A stretch of 64,000 nt of DNA from Phycicoccus sp. Soil802 (GTDB lineage: Bacteria; Actinomycetota; Actinomycetes; Actinomycetales; Dermatophilaceae), in NCBI RefSeq assembly GCF_001429605.1, contig NZ_LMSS01000006.1, positions 1 to 64,000 of the forward strand. Direction: 5' to 3'. Below the pieces are notes generated by a model. That model saw nothing but the letters and a program-made list of their open reading frames with translations. It ran no database searches and was not told where the DNA came from. The position numbers and the translations under genes were made by a program. Shown piece by piece: positions 37,431 through 45,863 of the stretch. Position 1 is the first letter of the stretch, and each line of letters begins with the position of its first letter.

Positions 37431-37478
37431 ATGCCCGTCGACCAGAGAGCGACCATGCCTGTCGACCAGAGAGCGGTG
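37431..37478 (+). repeat. 24-bp tandem duplication covering a start codon
   Basis: ATGCCCGTCGACCAGAGAGC at 37431 recurs at 37455 as ATGCCTGTCGACCAGAGAGC, one mismatch in the first 21 bases. It duplicates the first eight codons of the kinase, including its ATG. Confidence 0.85.
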
Positions 37479-38018
37479 GTGGCGACAATCGTCGCGCTCG
37501 TCGACGGCAGCCGGCCGCTCTGTGGCACGACGCACCTGGTCTGCATCGACGGTCCGAGCGGTGCCGGCAAGACCACGCTGGCCAACGACGTCGCCGCCGA
37601 CCTGGCCGCCCCGACCGTGCACATGGACGACCTCTACCCGGGCTGGGACGGCCTGCGGGCCGGCACCCACCGCGCCCAGGAGTGGGTCGTGGGCCCGCTC
37701 ACCGAGGGCCTGCCCGCCCGGTACCGCCGGTGGGACTGGGCGGCCGGCCGGTATGCCGAGTGGGTGCAGCTGCCGTCCTCGGAGGTCGTCGTCCTCGAAG
37801 GCTGCGGCGCCGGGGCGCTGCCCGCCGGCAAGGCCGCCTCGGTGCTGGTCTGGGTGGAGGCCGAGGAGTCGGTGCGCCGGGCCCGAGGGCTGGCGCGCGA
37901 CCCCGGCTACGCGCCGTTCTGGGACCGCTGGTCCACCCAGGAACGCCGGCTCTACGAGGCCGACCGCACCTGGGAACGCGCCGACCTCTTCCTCGACACG
38001 ACCCACGACCGCCGCTAG
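37431..38018 (+). CDS. P-loop small-molecule kinase (uridine-kinase-like)
   Basis: In this 195-residue protein, Walker A is IDGPSGAGKTTLAND (about residue 40), followed by VHMDDLYPGWDGL, the substrate-binding Asp region of uridine/pantothenate-kinase-like proteins, and VVVLEGCGAGALP. The substrate is not known. The N-terminus is duplicated: MPVDQRAT is followed by MPVDQRAV from a 24-bp tandem repeat, giving two candidate start codons (37431 and 37455). Only the first has GGAG upstream. Confidence 0.85.
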   Translation: MPVDQRATMPVDQRAVVATIVALVDGSRPLCGTTHLVCIDGPSGAGKTTLANDVAADLAAPTVHMDDLYPGWDGLRAGTHRAQEWVVGPLTEGLPARYRRWDWAAGRYAEWVQLPSSEVVVLEGCGAGALPAGKAASVLVWVEAEESVRRARGLARDPGYAPFWDRWSTQERRLYEADRTWERADLFLDTTHDRR

Positions 38019-38032
38019 CCCGTCACGCGCCC

Positions 38033-38123
38033 CAGCTTTATCGGGTCTAGGGAGAAGGTTGACCTTCACCCCACTTCGAAAGTCGAGTGAGGGTCAACCT
38101 TCCTGCTTGACCCGATAAAGCTG
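38033..38123. repeat. 91-bp nested inverted repeat
   Basis: The outer arms are 15 bp and perfect: CAGCTTTATCGGGTC (38033-38047) against GACCCGATAAAGCTG (38109-38123). The inner arms are 10 bp and perfect: AAGGTTGACC (38055-38064) against GGTCAACCTT (38092-38101). The centre (38072-38089) adds a near-palindrome CACTTCGA/TCGAGTG. It lies between two plus-strand genes, 15 bases after the kinase stop. It has no U-run, so it is not a standard terminator; it could be a miniature mobile element, an RNA hairpin or a protein site. The unusual TTTATC/GATAAA in GC-rich DNA marks it as a specific element. Confidence 0.85.
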
Positions 38124-38163
38124 AGGTCAGGTGGGGAGGAGGGCGGGCTGGGCATGCGGCAGA

Positions 38164-38169
38164 CATAAT
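38164..38169 (+). promoter_or_regulatory. -10 box (CATAAT) seven bases before the DUF4287 gene
   Basis: CATAAT at 38164-38169, then seven bases (CGGGGCC) and ATG 38177. There is no ribosome-binding sequence, consistent with a leaderless transcript. Confidence 0.5.
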
Positions 38170-38176
38170 CGGGGCC

Positions 38177-38752
38177 ATGGAACCCGCAGACATGATGGCC
38201 GCGGTCACCGAGTCGATGCAGGCCCGCACCGGTCACACGCTCGACGAGTGGGTCGTGCTGGTCGACGGGTCGGGGGTCGACGCGCTGGACCAGCGGGCCG
38301 TGCGGGCCTGGCTGCGTGACGTGCACGGGGTGCCACAGAACTCCCAGTGGGCCATCGCCGACGCGGCCGCCACGGCTGCGGGGTGGAAGCGACCCGACCC
38401 CGACGGCTACACCGATGCGCTCTACGCAGACGCGAAGGCGCACCTGCGCCCGATCCACGACGCCATCGTCACGCTCGCGGAGGGACTCGGCGACGACGCC
38501 CACCGCGAGGGCCGCGGCACCTACATCCCGGTGGTCCGCCGCACCCAGTTCGTGGCGGTGGCTCCCGGCCCCCGTGACACCGTGCGCGTGGGCTTCCGGT
38601 TCCGCGGTGCCGTGCCCGACGACGAACGGCTCTCGCCGGCCAAGGGATTCGCGCAGGCGACCCACTGGCTGCACCTCTCCTCCGACGCGGACGAGGACGA
38701 CCTGCGCTCGCTCGGGCCGCTGCTCGAGGCCGCCTACGCGCAGAACGGCTGA
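38177..38752 (+). CDS. DUF4287/DUF5655 domain protein
   Basis: In this 191-residue protein, the first 70 residues (TGHTLDEWVVLVDGSG, AVRAWLRDVHGVPQ) fit DUF4287 and the rest (IHDAIVTLAEGL, YIPVVRRTQFVAVAP, VRVGFRFRG) fits DUF5655. The function is unknown. Two bases (one after the stop) separate it from the FUSC gene, so they are probably co-transcribed. Confidence 0.8.
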   Translation: MEPADMMAAVTESMQARTGHTLDEWVVLVDGSGVDALDQRAVRAWLRDVHGVPQNSQWAIADAAATAAGWKRPDPDGYTDALYADAKAHLRPIHDAIVTLAEGLGDDAHREGRGTYIPVVRRTQFVAVAPGPRDTVRVGFRFRGAVPDDERLSPAKGFAQATHWLHLSSDADEDDLRSLGPLLEAAYAQNG

Positions 38753-38753
38753 C

Positions 38754-39872
38754 GTGTCCACCGTCGACCTCGCCCGCGCGGCGCGACGCTCGCGCCGTGA
38801 GGCGCGGGTGCGCACCGACCGGCTGGTCAGCCGGATGTTCTTCATCGTGCAGTGCGGCCTCGGCGCGGCCACCGCGTGGTGGGTGGCCAGCGACGTGCTC
38901 CAGCACGACCGGCCGTTCTTCGCCCCCGTCACGGCGATGATCTCGCTCGGCATGTCCTTCGGCCAGCGGCTGCGCAGGGTCACCGAGGTGATGCTCGGGG
39001 TCGCGGTGGGGGTCTTCGTCGGCGATGTCTTCGTGCACTTCTTCGGGTCGGGGTTCTGGCAGATCATCGTGGTGGTCGTGCTGTCGATGAGCGTGGCTGC
39101 CCTGCTCGGCGCGGGCATGCTGCTCATCACCCAGGCCGGCGTGCAGTCGGTGATCGTCACGACCCTGGTCGCCGGCTCGGGGCAGGCGTTCACCCGCTGG
39201 CTCGACGCCGTCGTGGGCGGCTGCGTGGCGCTGGCCTTCACGCTCGTGGCCCCCGCCGCTCCCCTGCGCCGGCCGCGTCAGCAGGCCTCCCTCGTCGTCC
39301 ACGAGATCGGCGCGATCCTCGCCGACACCGCGCGCTCGTTGCGCACCGGCGACTCCGACCTCGCCTCGGCCACCCTGTCCCGCGCCCGGGACTCCGAGGC
39401 CATGCTCGATGAGGCGCGGGCGCTGTCCGCCGAGGGCATCGCGGTCGTGCGGCTGTCGCCGTTCCGGCGCCGTCACCTCCCGGGCGTGCAGGCCATCGCC
39501 GACCTCCTCGAACCGCTCGACCGCGCCATCCGCAACCTACGGGTCCTGGTCCGCCGGGCCGCGATCGCGACCTGGCGCGAGGAGGCGGTCCCCACGGCAT
39601 ACCTGCGGTTGCTCGACGCACTGGCCGAGACCTGCGAGGACATCGCCCGCGAGCTCGGCGAACGACGGCTGCCCACCAACGCGCGGGTGGGCCTGCAGCG
39701 GATCGGTGAGGCCAGCGCGGTGATCGACCCGTCGGCTGGGCTGTCCGGTGAGGTGATGCGCGCCCAGATCCGGTCGATGGTCGTCGACCTGCTCATGCTC
39801 ACGGGTATGCCGCTGGACGAGGCACGCGACATGGTGCCCGAGTCGATGACCACCGGCCCGCAGGACGACTGA
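38754..39872 (+). CDS. FUSC-family aromatic-acid-exporter-like membrane protein
   Basis: The start chosen is GTG 38754, right after the previous stop; the longer frame overlaps that gene. The 372-residue protein has an N-terminal block of about six helices (FFIVQCGLGAATAWWVAS, RPFFAPVTAMISLGMSFGQR, MLGVAVGVFVGDVFVHFFG, LLITQAGVQSVIVTTLVAG) and a cytoplasmic helical C-terminal half with paired charged residues. The PFFAPVTAMI...G.R segment is typical of FUSC/ArAE proteins. It may export aromatic acids; the substrate is not known. Confidence 0.85.
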   Translation: MSTVDLARAARRSRREARVRTDRLVSRMFFIVQCGLGAATAWWVASDVLQHDRPFFAPVTAMISLGMSFGQRLRRVTEVMLGVAVGVFVGDVFVHFFGSGFWQIIVVVVLSMSVAALLGAGMLLITQAGVQSVIVTTLVAGSGQAFTRWLDAVVGGCVALAFTLVAPAAPLRRPRQQASLVVHEIGAILADTARSLRTGDSDLASATLSRARDSEAMLDEARALSAEGIAVVRLSPFRRRHLPGVQAIADLLEPLDRAIRNLRVLVRRAAIATWREEAVPTAYLRLLDALAETCEDIARELGERRLPTNARVGLQRIGEASAVIDPSAGLSGEVMRAQIRSMVVDLLMLTGMPLDEARDMVPESMTTGPQDD

Positions 39873-39895
39873 GCGCGGCTGCGAGACTGGCGGGG

Positions 39896-41092
39896 ATGTC
39901 CACTCGCCGCCACCCCCACCTTCCTCCCGTCTGGCTGATGGCGCTCGCGCTCGTCGCCGTCGCCGCCAACCTGCGCACCGCGATGGCCAGCGTGCCGCCG
40001 CTCACCGAGACCATCGCCGACGACCTGGGGCTGTCCAACACCGCCCTAGGCGCGCTCACCACGCTGCCGGTGCTGTGCATGGGACTGTTCGCCCCCAGTG
40101 CGCAGCGGATCGCCGCGCGGCTGGGTGCCGCGGCCTCGGTCGAGCTGTCGATCGTGTGCGTCGCGGTGGGGCTCGGCCTCCGTCTCGCGGGCGGCGCCAC
40201 GTGGCCCTTGTATGCCGGGACGTTCCTCGCCGGGGTCGGTATCGCCATCGGCGGCACGCTGCTTCCCGGCCTGGTCAAGGAGCTCTTCCCACCCCAGCGC
40301 GCGGGGCTGGTCACCGGTCTCTACATGCTGGCGATGATGGGCGGGGCCGGTGCCTCGTCGGCGTTGTCGGTGCCGCTGGAGGGCTGGCTGGGCTCATGGC
40401 AGGCCTCGCTCGCGTCCTGGTCGCTGCTCGCGGTGGTGGGCGTCCTCGCCTGGGTGCCGGTCCTGACGGGGCACGCGCGGCACCGTGCCGCGAACCCGAC
40501 CGTCGTCGCCCCCGCCCGGCTCCCCTGGCGGCACGCGACGGCCTGGCTGGTCGCCGGCTACCTCGCCATCCAGTCGGTGGAGTTCTACTCCACGCTGGCC
40601 TGGCTCGCCCCGTCCTACACCGCCCGCGGCTGGGACCCGACCGACGCGGGCTACCTGCTGTCCGTCTTCACCGCCGCACAGCTGGTCTCCGGGCTCCTGG
40701 CCCCGGCGCTCACCGACCGCATCCACGACCGGCGCGTGCTGCTGCTCTCGGCGTCGGTGCTCGGGCTCCTCGGCCAGGCGGGTCTGTGGCTGGCTCCGCA
40801 CGGTGCGCCCTGGGTGTGGGCGACGGTCCTGGGGTTCGGCCAGGGCGCGTCGTTCGCGCTGGGCCTCGTCCTGATGGTCGACTACGCCGGCTCCCCCGCC
40901 GCCAGCGCGCGGCTGGCCGGGATGGCGTTCCTGTTCAGCTACACGATCGCGTCGTTCGGTCCCGCGAGCATGGGAGCGCTGCGCGACCTCACCGGCGGGT
41001 TCACCGCGGTCTGGGGGACGCTGACGGTGCTGATGCTGGCCCAGGTCGGCTTCTCGGCCCTGCTCCGCCCGGGCCTGCGCAAGGTGGAGTGA
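39896..41092 (+). CDS. MFS transporter, CynX/NimT-like
   Basis: This 398-residue protein has twelve membrane helices. The N-terminal pattern NLRTAMASVPPLTETIADDL, GALTTLPVLCMGLFAP and GIAIGGTLLPGLVKE matches the CynX/NimT branch (cyanate, nitroimidazole and related efflux). GAGACT seven bases before the ATG may be a -10 box. It is convergent with the PH-domain gene. Confidence 0.88.
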   Translation: MSTRRHPHLPPVWLMALALVAVAANLRTAMASVPPLTETIADDLGLSNTALGALTTLPVLCMGLFAPSAQRIAARLGAAASVELSIVCVAVGLGLRLAGGATWPLYAGTFLAGVGIAIGGTLLPGLVKELFPPQRAGLVTGLYMLAMMGGAGASSALSVPLEGWLGSWQASLASWSLLAVVGVLAWVPVLTGHARHRAANPTVVAPARLPWRHATAWLVAGYLAIQSVEFYSTLAWLAPSYTARGWDPTDAGYLLSVFTAAQLVSGLLAPALTDRIHDRRVLLLSASVLGLLGQAGLWLAPHGAPWVWATVLGFGQGASFALGLVLMVDYAGSPAASARLAGMAFLFSYTIASFGPASMGALRDLTGGFTAVWGTLTVLMLAQVGFSALLRPGLRKVE

Positions 41093-41128
41093 CCCGAGGA
41101 CGGCCCGTCGAGACCGCGCCGGACCTTG

Positions 41129-41653
41129 TCAGTCGAGCGTGACGTCGGGGCTCGTGGCCGACGGGCCGAGCGCCTGCACGAGCGCGGCCAGTCGTCCGGC
41201 CTCGGCCCGCCCGAACTCGGCGTCGGCCTTCTGGATCGCCATCACCGCGAGCGTGTCGGTGTCGGACAACGCGAGGCTGACCCACGGGTCGCCCCCGGAG
41301 AAGCGCACGTCGAGCACCTCTCGCCAGGACAGCGTGCGGGTCGTGAAGAGGTTGCGCACCGTCAGGCCGTCACGCGTCGGCACCGCCCGGATGGCGGCGA
41401 ACCTCCACAGCATCGCCGCGATCGCGACGCCGACACCCACGAAGAAGATCTTGTCGCCGGTGCGCCAGGTGCCACCCTCGGCCGGGCCGGGCAGCAGGAC
41501 GGCGATCACCGCGAACAGCACCAGGGTCAGCGCAGCGAAGCCGTAGGCCACCTGTCGCCCGCGGCGCGGACGGAACACCGCGAAGGCCGCCTGCTCGTCC
41601 GCGCTCCCGGCGGCCGAGTGCGGGGTCCGACCCGACGGGGTCACGGCCGTCAC
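41129..41653 (-). CDS. PH-domain membrane protein
   Basis: The start is GTG 41653, overlapping the hisG stop by three bases; a second GTG lies three codons in. The 174-residue protein has two helices (VAYGFAALTLVLFAVIAVLL; KIFFVGVGVAIAAMLW) followed by a bacterial PH-like domain (IRAVPTRDGLTVRNLFTTRT, LSWREVLDVRFSGGDPWV). This small PH protein is commonly found beside riboflavin/histidine genes in actinobacteria; its role is unknown. It is the last gene of the riboflavin-histidine run. Confidence 0.82.
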   Translation of the reverse strand: MTAVTPSGRTPHSAAGSADEQAAFAVFRPRRGRQVAYGFAALTLVLFAVIAVLLPGPAEGGTWRTGDKIFFVGVGVAIAAMLWRFAAIRAVPTRDGLTVRNLFTTRTLSWREVLDVRFSGGDPWVSLALSDTDTLAVMAIQKADAEFGRAEAGRLAALVQALGPSATSPDVTLD

Positions 41654-42495
41654 AACCGGCAGGCGGCGATGTCGGTCACCAGGATCGCCCGCGCGCCCAG
41701 CTCGTAGAGCTCGTCCATGATCGCGTTGGTCCGCGCCCGCGGCACCATGGCGCGCACTGCGGCCCAGTCCTTGTTCTGCAGCGCCGAGACGGTCGGCGAC
41801 TCGAGCCCCGGGGTGATGGCGCAGGCCGCCTCGACCAGCGCGACGGGCACGTCGTAGTCGAGCATCACGTAGTGGCGCGCAGTGACGACACCGGTCAGTC
41901 GCCGACGCAGCACCTCGACGGCCGCGGTCTCGTGCGAGCCCTCGCGCCGGATCAGCACCGCCTCGCTGCGCAGGATCTCCTCGCCGAAGATCTCCAGGCC
42001 CTGCTGGCGCAGGGTGGTGCCGGTCTCGACCACGTCGGCGATGACGTCGGCCACGCCGAGGGTGATCGCCGTCTCGACGGCGCCGTCGAGGCGCACCACC
42101 TCGGCGCTGACCCCCTGGTCGGCGAGGTGCTTGCCGACCAGACCCGGGTAGCTGGTCGCGACGCGATGACCCGAGATCTCGGCGACGCTGGAGCAGGTGC
42201 CGGGCTTCGCGGCATACCGGAAGGTGGAGCCCCCGAAGCCGAGCGTCATCACCTCGATGGCGGCGCTGCCGGCGTCGAGCAGCAGGTCGCGGCCGGTGAC
42301 CCCGCAGTCGACCGTGCCGGAGCCGACGTAGACCGCGATGTCGCGCGGTCGCAGGTAGAAGAACTCCACCTCGTTGTCGGTGTCGGTGAGCACGAGCTCC
42401 TTGGTGTCGCGGCGCGTGCGGTAGCCCGCCTCGCGCAGCATCTCGACAGCCGGCTCGGACAGCGAACCCTTGTTGGGGACGGCGATGCGCAACAT
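41650..42495 (-). CDS. hisG: ATP phosphoribosyltransferase (long form)
   Basis: This 281-residue protein starts histidine synthesis from ATP and PRPP. MLRIAVPNKGSLSEPA and GSGTVDCGVTGRDLLLD are typical, as is the PRPP loop VADVIADVVETGTTLRQQGLE. The C-terminal 80 residues form the regulatory domain found only in the long form, which binds histidine for feedback (MLDYDVPVALVEAACAITPG region). It stands 72 bases after hisE, a gap filled by a 17-bp repeat. Confidence 0.96.
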   Translation of the reverse strand: MLRIAVPNKGSLSEPAVEMLREAGYRTRRDTKELVLTDTDNEVEFFYLRPRDIAVYVGSGTVDCGVTGRDLLLDAGSAAIEVMTLGFGGSTFRYAAKPGTCSSVAEISGHRVATSYPGLVGKHLADQGVSAEVVRLDGAVETAITLGVADVIADVVETGTTLRQQGLEIFGEEILRSEAVLIRREGSHETAAVEVLRRRLTGVVTARHYVMLDYDVPVALVEAACAITPGLESPTVSALQNKDWAAVRAMVPRARTNAIMDELYELGARAILVTDIAACRL

Positions 42496-42527
42496 CTGCG
42501 TGACTCTCTGGACGTGGTGACTGGCTG

Positions 42528-42569
42528 TGGTTGCTGGCGGGCGGTGGTTGCTGGCGGGCGGTGGTTGCT
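42528..42569. repeat. 17-bp tandem repeat, about 2.5 copies, between hisE and hisG
   Basis: TGGTTGCTGGCGGGCGG occurs at 42528-42544 and 42545-42561 and is cut short after eight bases (42562-42569), where it runs into the hisE stop codon. The repeat seems to have grown from the end of hisE, and it stretches the spacing to hisG. Confidence 0.85.
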
Positions 42570-42831
42570 AGAGGTGCGTGTAGACGTCGTCGAGGGAGAT
42601 GTCGGCCGCGACCATGAGCACCTGCAGGTGGTAGAGCAGCTGGCTGATCTCCTCGGCCGTGCGGTCCTTGCCCTCGTGCTCGGCAGCCATCCAGACCTCG
42701 GCCGCCTCCTCCACGATCTTCTTGCCGATGGCATGCACGCCTGCGTCCAGCGCGGCGACGGTGCCGGACCCCTCGGGTCGGCTCACCGCCTTCTCGGCCA
42801 GCTCGGCGTACAGGTCCTCGAAAGTCTTCAC
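42568..42831 (-). CDS. hisE: Phosphoribosyl-ATP pyrophosphatase
   Basis: The start is GTG 42831, overlapping the ribH stop (GTGA). The 87-residue helical protein has [32 protein letters not shown] and [12 protein letters not shown], the MazG-like metal-binding Glu/Asp pattern of HisE. It hydrolyses PR-ATP to PR-AMP. Its coupling to ribH places histidine genes inside the FMN-controlled riboflavin transcript. Confidence 0.95.
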   Translation of the reverse strand: MKTFEDLYAELAEKAVSRPEGSGTVAALDAGVHAIGKKIVEEAAEVWMAAEHEGKDRTAEEISQLLYHLQVLMVAADISLDDVYTHL

Positions 42832-43313
42832 GCGCCAAGGGTACGGGGAGCGAGGTCGCCGAGGGTGACCGCGGTCGCCACGGCGGCCATCGCGGCCTCG
42901 TGCCCCTTGTCCTCGCTGGATCCCGGCAGCCCGGCACGGTCGAGCGCCTGGGCGTCGTCGTCGCACGTGAGCACCCCGAACCCGATGGGGATCCCCGTGT
43001 GCACGCTCACCTGGGCCAGCCCGTGCGTGACCCCCGAGCAGACGTAGTCGAAGTGCGGTGTGCCACCGCGGATCACGACCCCCAGCGCGACGAGCGCGTC
43101 GTATGCCGGGGCGAGACGCGCGCACGCGACGGTGAGCTCCACCGTGCCCGGCACCCGCACGAGCGGCACGTCGACGACGCCGGCCTCGGCCAGGGCTCGC
43201 TGGGCACCCGCGACCAGCCCGTCCATCACCTCGGTGTGCCAGGAGGCGGCCACGATCGCGACCCGCAGGCCGCTGCCGTCCGCGGTGACAGCAGGGGCAC
43301 CGTGTCCGCTCAC
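42828..43313 (-). CDS. ribH: 6,7-dimethyl-8-ribityllumazine synthase
   Basis: The 161-residue protein has [46 protein letters not shown], the catalytic His in that loop, and [19 protein letters not shown]. It condenses the RibA/D product with dihydroxybutanone phosphate to lumazine. The GTG start overlaps the ribBA stop (GTGA). Confidence 0.96.
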   Translation of the reverse strand: MSGHGAPAVTADGSGLRVAIVAASWHTEVMDGLVAGAQRALAEAGVVDVPLVRVPGTVELTVACARLAPAYDALVALGVVIRGGTPHFDYVCSGVTHGLAQVSVHTGIPIGFGVLTCDDDAQALDRAGLPGSSEDKGHEAAMAAVATAVTLGDLAPRTLGA

Positions 43314-44536
43314 GCGCTGGCTCCCTGGTCGCTCGCGTCGACCACGAGGTCGTGGCCCATCCGGTCACGCTTGGTGCGCAGGTAGTCGCGGTTGGCGGAG
43401 TTCGGCGCGATCGAGAGGCGCTCGACGGCCGCCACGGCGATGCCGTAGCGCGAGAGCGCCTCGACCTTCGCGGGGTTGTTCGTGAGCAGCCGCACCGACG
43501 ACAAGCCGAGCGCGGAGAGGATGGCGGCACCGGCGGCATACTCCCTCGCGTCGACCGGGAGGTCGAGCTCGAGCTGGGCGTCGACGGTGTCGAGCCCCGC
43601 GTCCTGGAGCGCGTAGGCCTGCAGCTTGGAGACCAGCCCGACGCCGCGCCCCTCGTGGCCGCGCAGGTAGACGAGCACGCCACCCTCGGCGGCGATCCGC
43701 TCCATCGACCGCTCGAGCTGCGGCCCGCAGTCGCAGCGCAGCGACCCGAAGGCATCGCCGGTGAGGCACTCGGAGTGCAGTCGCACCAACGGGTTTGGGC
43801 CCTCAGCGCCCTTCGGGCTGACCAGCGCGACGTGCTCGTGGCCGGTCAGCCGGTCGCGGAAGCCGACGGTCGCGAACTCGCCGTGCCGGGTGGGCAGCGT
43901 GGTCTCCGCAAGCGTCTCGACCCGGTCGTGCAGCTGACGCCAGGCGACGAGCTGCTCGATGGTGATGACCGGGACGTCGTGGACGGCGCCGGTCGCGAGC
44001 ACCTCCGGCAGCCGCATCATCGTGCCGTCGTCGTTGACCAGCTCACCGATCGCGCCGGCCGGGGCGAGCCCGGCGAGCCGGCACAGGTCGACGGCCGCCT
44101 CCGTGTGACCCGGGCGCTCGAGGACGCCGCCGTCCCTGGCCCTCAGCGGGATCACGTGTCCCGGCCGCACGAACGAGTCGGCGGTCGACAGCGGGTCGGC
44201 GAGCAGCCGGATGGTGCGCGCTCGGTCAGCCGCGCTGATCCCGGTCGTGACGCCCTCGGCCGCATCGATGGTCACCGTGTAGGCGGTGCGCAACGGGTCG
44301 CGGTTGTCGGCCACCATGAGCGGGAGCCCGAGCCGGTCGGCGGTCGCCGCCGTCACCGGTGCGCAGACGTAGCCGCTGGTGTGGCGGATCGTCCAGGCGA
44401 GCCACTCGTCCGTGAGGGTCTGCGCAGCGAGGATCACGTCGCCCTCGTTCTCGCGGTCCGCGCTGTCGGTGACCAGCACCGGGCGGCCGTCGCGCAGCGC
44501 TCCGAGGGCCTGCTCGACGGTGGCCAGGCCGATCAT
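43310..44536 (-). CDS. ribBA: Bifunctional DHBP synthase / GTP cyclohydrolase II
   Basis: In this 408-residue protein, the N-terminal RibB domain (1-200) has [20 protein letters not shown] and [11 protein letters not shown], with the Glu/His metal site. The C-terminal RibA domain (about 205-400) has the zinc cysteines in [20 protein letters not shown] and [20 protein letters not shown]. It supplies both riboflavin precursors. The ATG overlaps the PnuC-like stop. Confidence 0.97.
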   Translation of the reverse strand: MIGLATVEQALGALRDGRPVLVTDSADRENEGDVILAAQTLTDEWLAWTIRHTSGYVCAPVTAATADRLGLPLMVADNRDPLRTAYTVTIDAAEGVTTGISAADRARTIRLLADPLSTADSFVRPGHVIPLRARDGGVLERPGHTEAAVDLCRLAGLAPAGAIGELVNDDGTMMRLPEVLATGAVHDVPVITIEQLVAWRQLHDRVETLAETTLPTRHGEFATVGFRDRLTGHEHVALVSPKGAEGPNPLVRLHSECLTGDAFGSLRCDCGPQLERSMERIAAEGGVLVYLRGHEGRGVGLVSKLQAYALQDAGLDTVDAQLELDLPVDAREYAAGAAILSALGLSSVRLLTNNPAKVEALSRYGIAVAAVERLSIAPNSANRDYLRTKRDRMGHDLVVDASDQGASA

Positions 44537-45246
44537 GCCGAGACCTCACTCAGCTCGGGCGCCGGGTCGCGCTCCTCGCGAGAGGCCTTGAGCCACACGA
44601 AGAACCCGTAGATCACCAGGGCGCCGTAGACGACATAGAGGATCGCGGACGGGTAGAACTTCGAGTGCCACAGGAGCGGGACACCCACCAGGTCGACCGC
44701 GATCCAGGCGAGCCAGAAGTCGTTCCAACCGCGGGCCATGGCATAGGTCGCCACGATCGAGCCGATGAAGATCCAGGCGTCGCACCAGAAGTACCACCGC
44801 GGCGCCTGCCAGAACGGGCCGCTGCCGATCGAGGCGAACACCCACTGCATGACGACGACGCCGGCCACCCAGAAGCCCACGTACTGCAGGCGTTCGGCTG
44901 CTGTCGCCCACCGCGGGGTGATGGCCGGGGCGTCGTCACCGGCGTGCCGGCGGGCCCTCACCTGGTTCCAGCGCCACCAGCCGTACACGCTGGTGATGAT
45001 GAAGAAGATCTGCCGGCCGGCCTGCCCGTACAAGGTCTCCTGCTGGGGGTTGCTGAAGGCGACCCCGAAGAACACCGTGAAGAGCAGGAGGTTGCCGACG
45101 ATCCCGACCGGCCAGGCCCAGACGCGACGACGCATGCCACCGATCGCCGAGGCGAACCCGAAGGCGTTGCCGACGATCTCGCGCCACAGGATGTGGCTGC
45201 TGCCGATGGTGAGCTCTGCGGAGAAGAGCTGTTCGAGCCAGTTCAT
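44533..45246 (-). CDS. PnuC-family transporter, probable riboflavin importer
   Basis: This 237-residue membrane protein has about seven helices. The PnuC pattern is clear (WREIVGNAFGFASAIGGMRR, YGWWRWNQV, WLAWIAVDLVGVPL). PnuC itself carries nicotinamide riboside, but a homologue inside an FMN-riboswitch operon, as here between ribE and ribBA, is typical of RibM/PnuX-type riboflavin uptake proteins. The substrate is inferred from that position. Four-base overlaps on both sides show tight coupling. Confidence 0.88.
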   Translation of the reverse strand: MNWLEQLFSAELTIGSSHILWREIVGNAFGFASAIGGMRRRVWAWPVGIVGNLLLFTVFFGVAFSNPQQETLYGQAGRQIFFIITSVYGWWRWNQVRARRHAGDDAPAITPRWATAAERLQYVGFWVAGVVVMQWVFASIGSGPFWQAPRWYFWCDAWIFIGSIVATYAMARGWNDFWLAWIAVDLVGVPLLWHSKFYPSAILYVVYGALVIYGFFVWLKASREERDPAPELSEVSA

Positions 45247-45863
45247 GCGAAGGTCTCCTTGGTGGTGATCAGGCGTTCGACATACTTCGCCAGGACATCG
45301 ACTTCGAGGTTGACGGTGTCGCCAACTCCCTTGTGTCCCAACGTGGTGAGGGCAAGCGTGGTGGGGATCAGCGAGACGCTGAAGGTGGCGGGGGTGCCGT
45401 CGGTGGGCTCGGAGAGGGCCGACACCGTGAGGCTCACGCCGTCAACGGTGATCGAGCCCTTCTCGACCACGTAGCGGGACAGCGACTCCGGGAGGGTGAA
45501 CTGCACGACCTCCCACCGGTCTCCGGGAGTGCGGCTCAGGATCTCGGCGGTGCCGTCGACGTGGCCCTGGACGATGTGTCCGCCGAACCGGCTCGTGGCC
45601 GACATCGCGCGCTCCAGGTTGACCCGGTCACCCACCGCGAGGCCACCGAGGCTGCTGCGGTCGAGGGTCTCGGCCATGACGTCGACGGTGAACTGCCCGT
45701 CGCCGTGCTCGACGACCGTCAGACAGACGCCGTTGACCGAGATCGACGCGCCGTGGGTCGCGTCGGACGTCACGAGCGGGCCGGCGACGGTGAGCCGGGC
45801 CGACGCGGCGCCGGGTTCGAGCGCGACGACGTGGCCGAGCTCCTCCACGATTCCGGTGAACAT
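45243..45863 (-). CDS. ribE: Riboflavin synthase alpha chain
   Basis: The start is ATG 45863, sharing one base with the ribD stop (TGATG). The 206-residue protein is made of two similar lumazine-binding barrels: MFTGIVEELGHV with SVNGVCLTV and GGHIVQGHVDG in the first, and VEKGSITVDGVSLTVSAL in the second. It forms riboflavin by dismutation of two lumazines. Confidence 0.96.
   Translation of the reverse strand: MFTGIVEELGHVVALEPGAASARLTVAGPLVTSDATHGASISVNGVCLTVVEHGDGQFTVDVMAETLDRSSLGGLAVGDRVNLERAMSATSRFGGHIVQGHVDGTAEILSRTPGDRWEVVQFTLPESLSRYVVEKGSITVDGVSLTVSALSEPTDGTPATFSVSLIPTTLALTTLGHKGVGDTVNLEVDVLAKYVERLITTKETFA

Noticed and set aside
38033-38123. CRISPR-like repeat
   Set aside because: It is one inverted structure without repeated spacers. 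No CRISPR array or cas gene is seen anywhere in the window.
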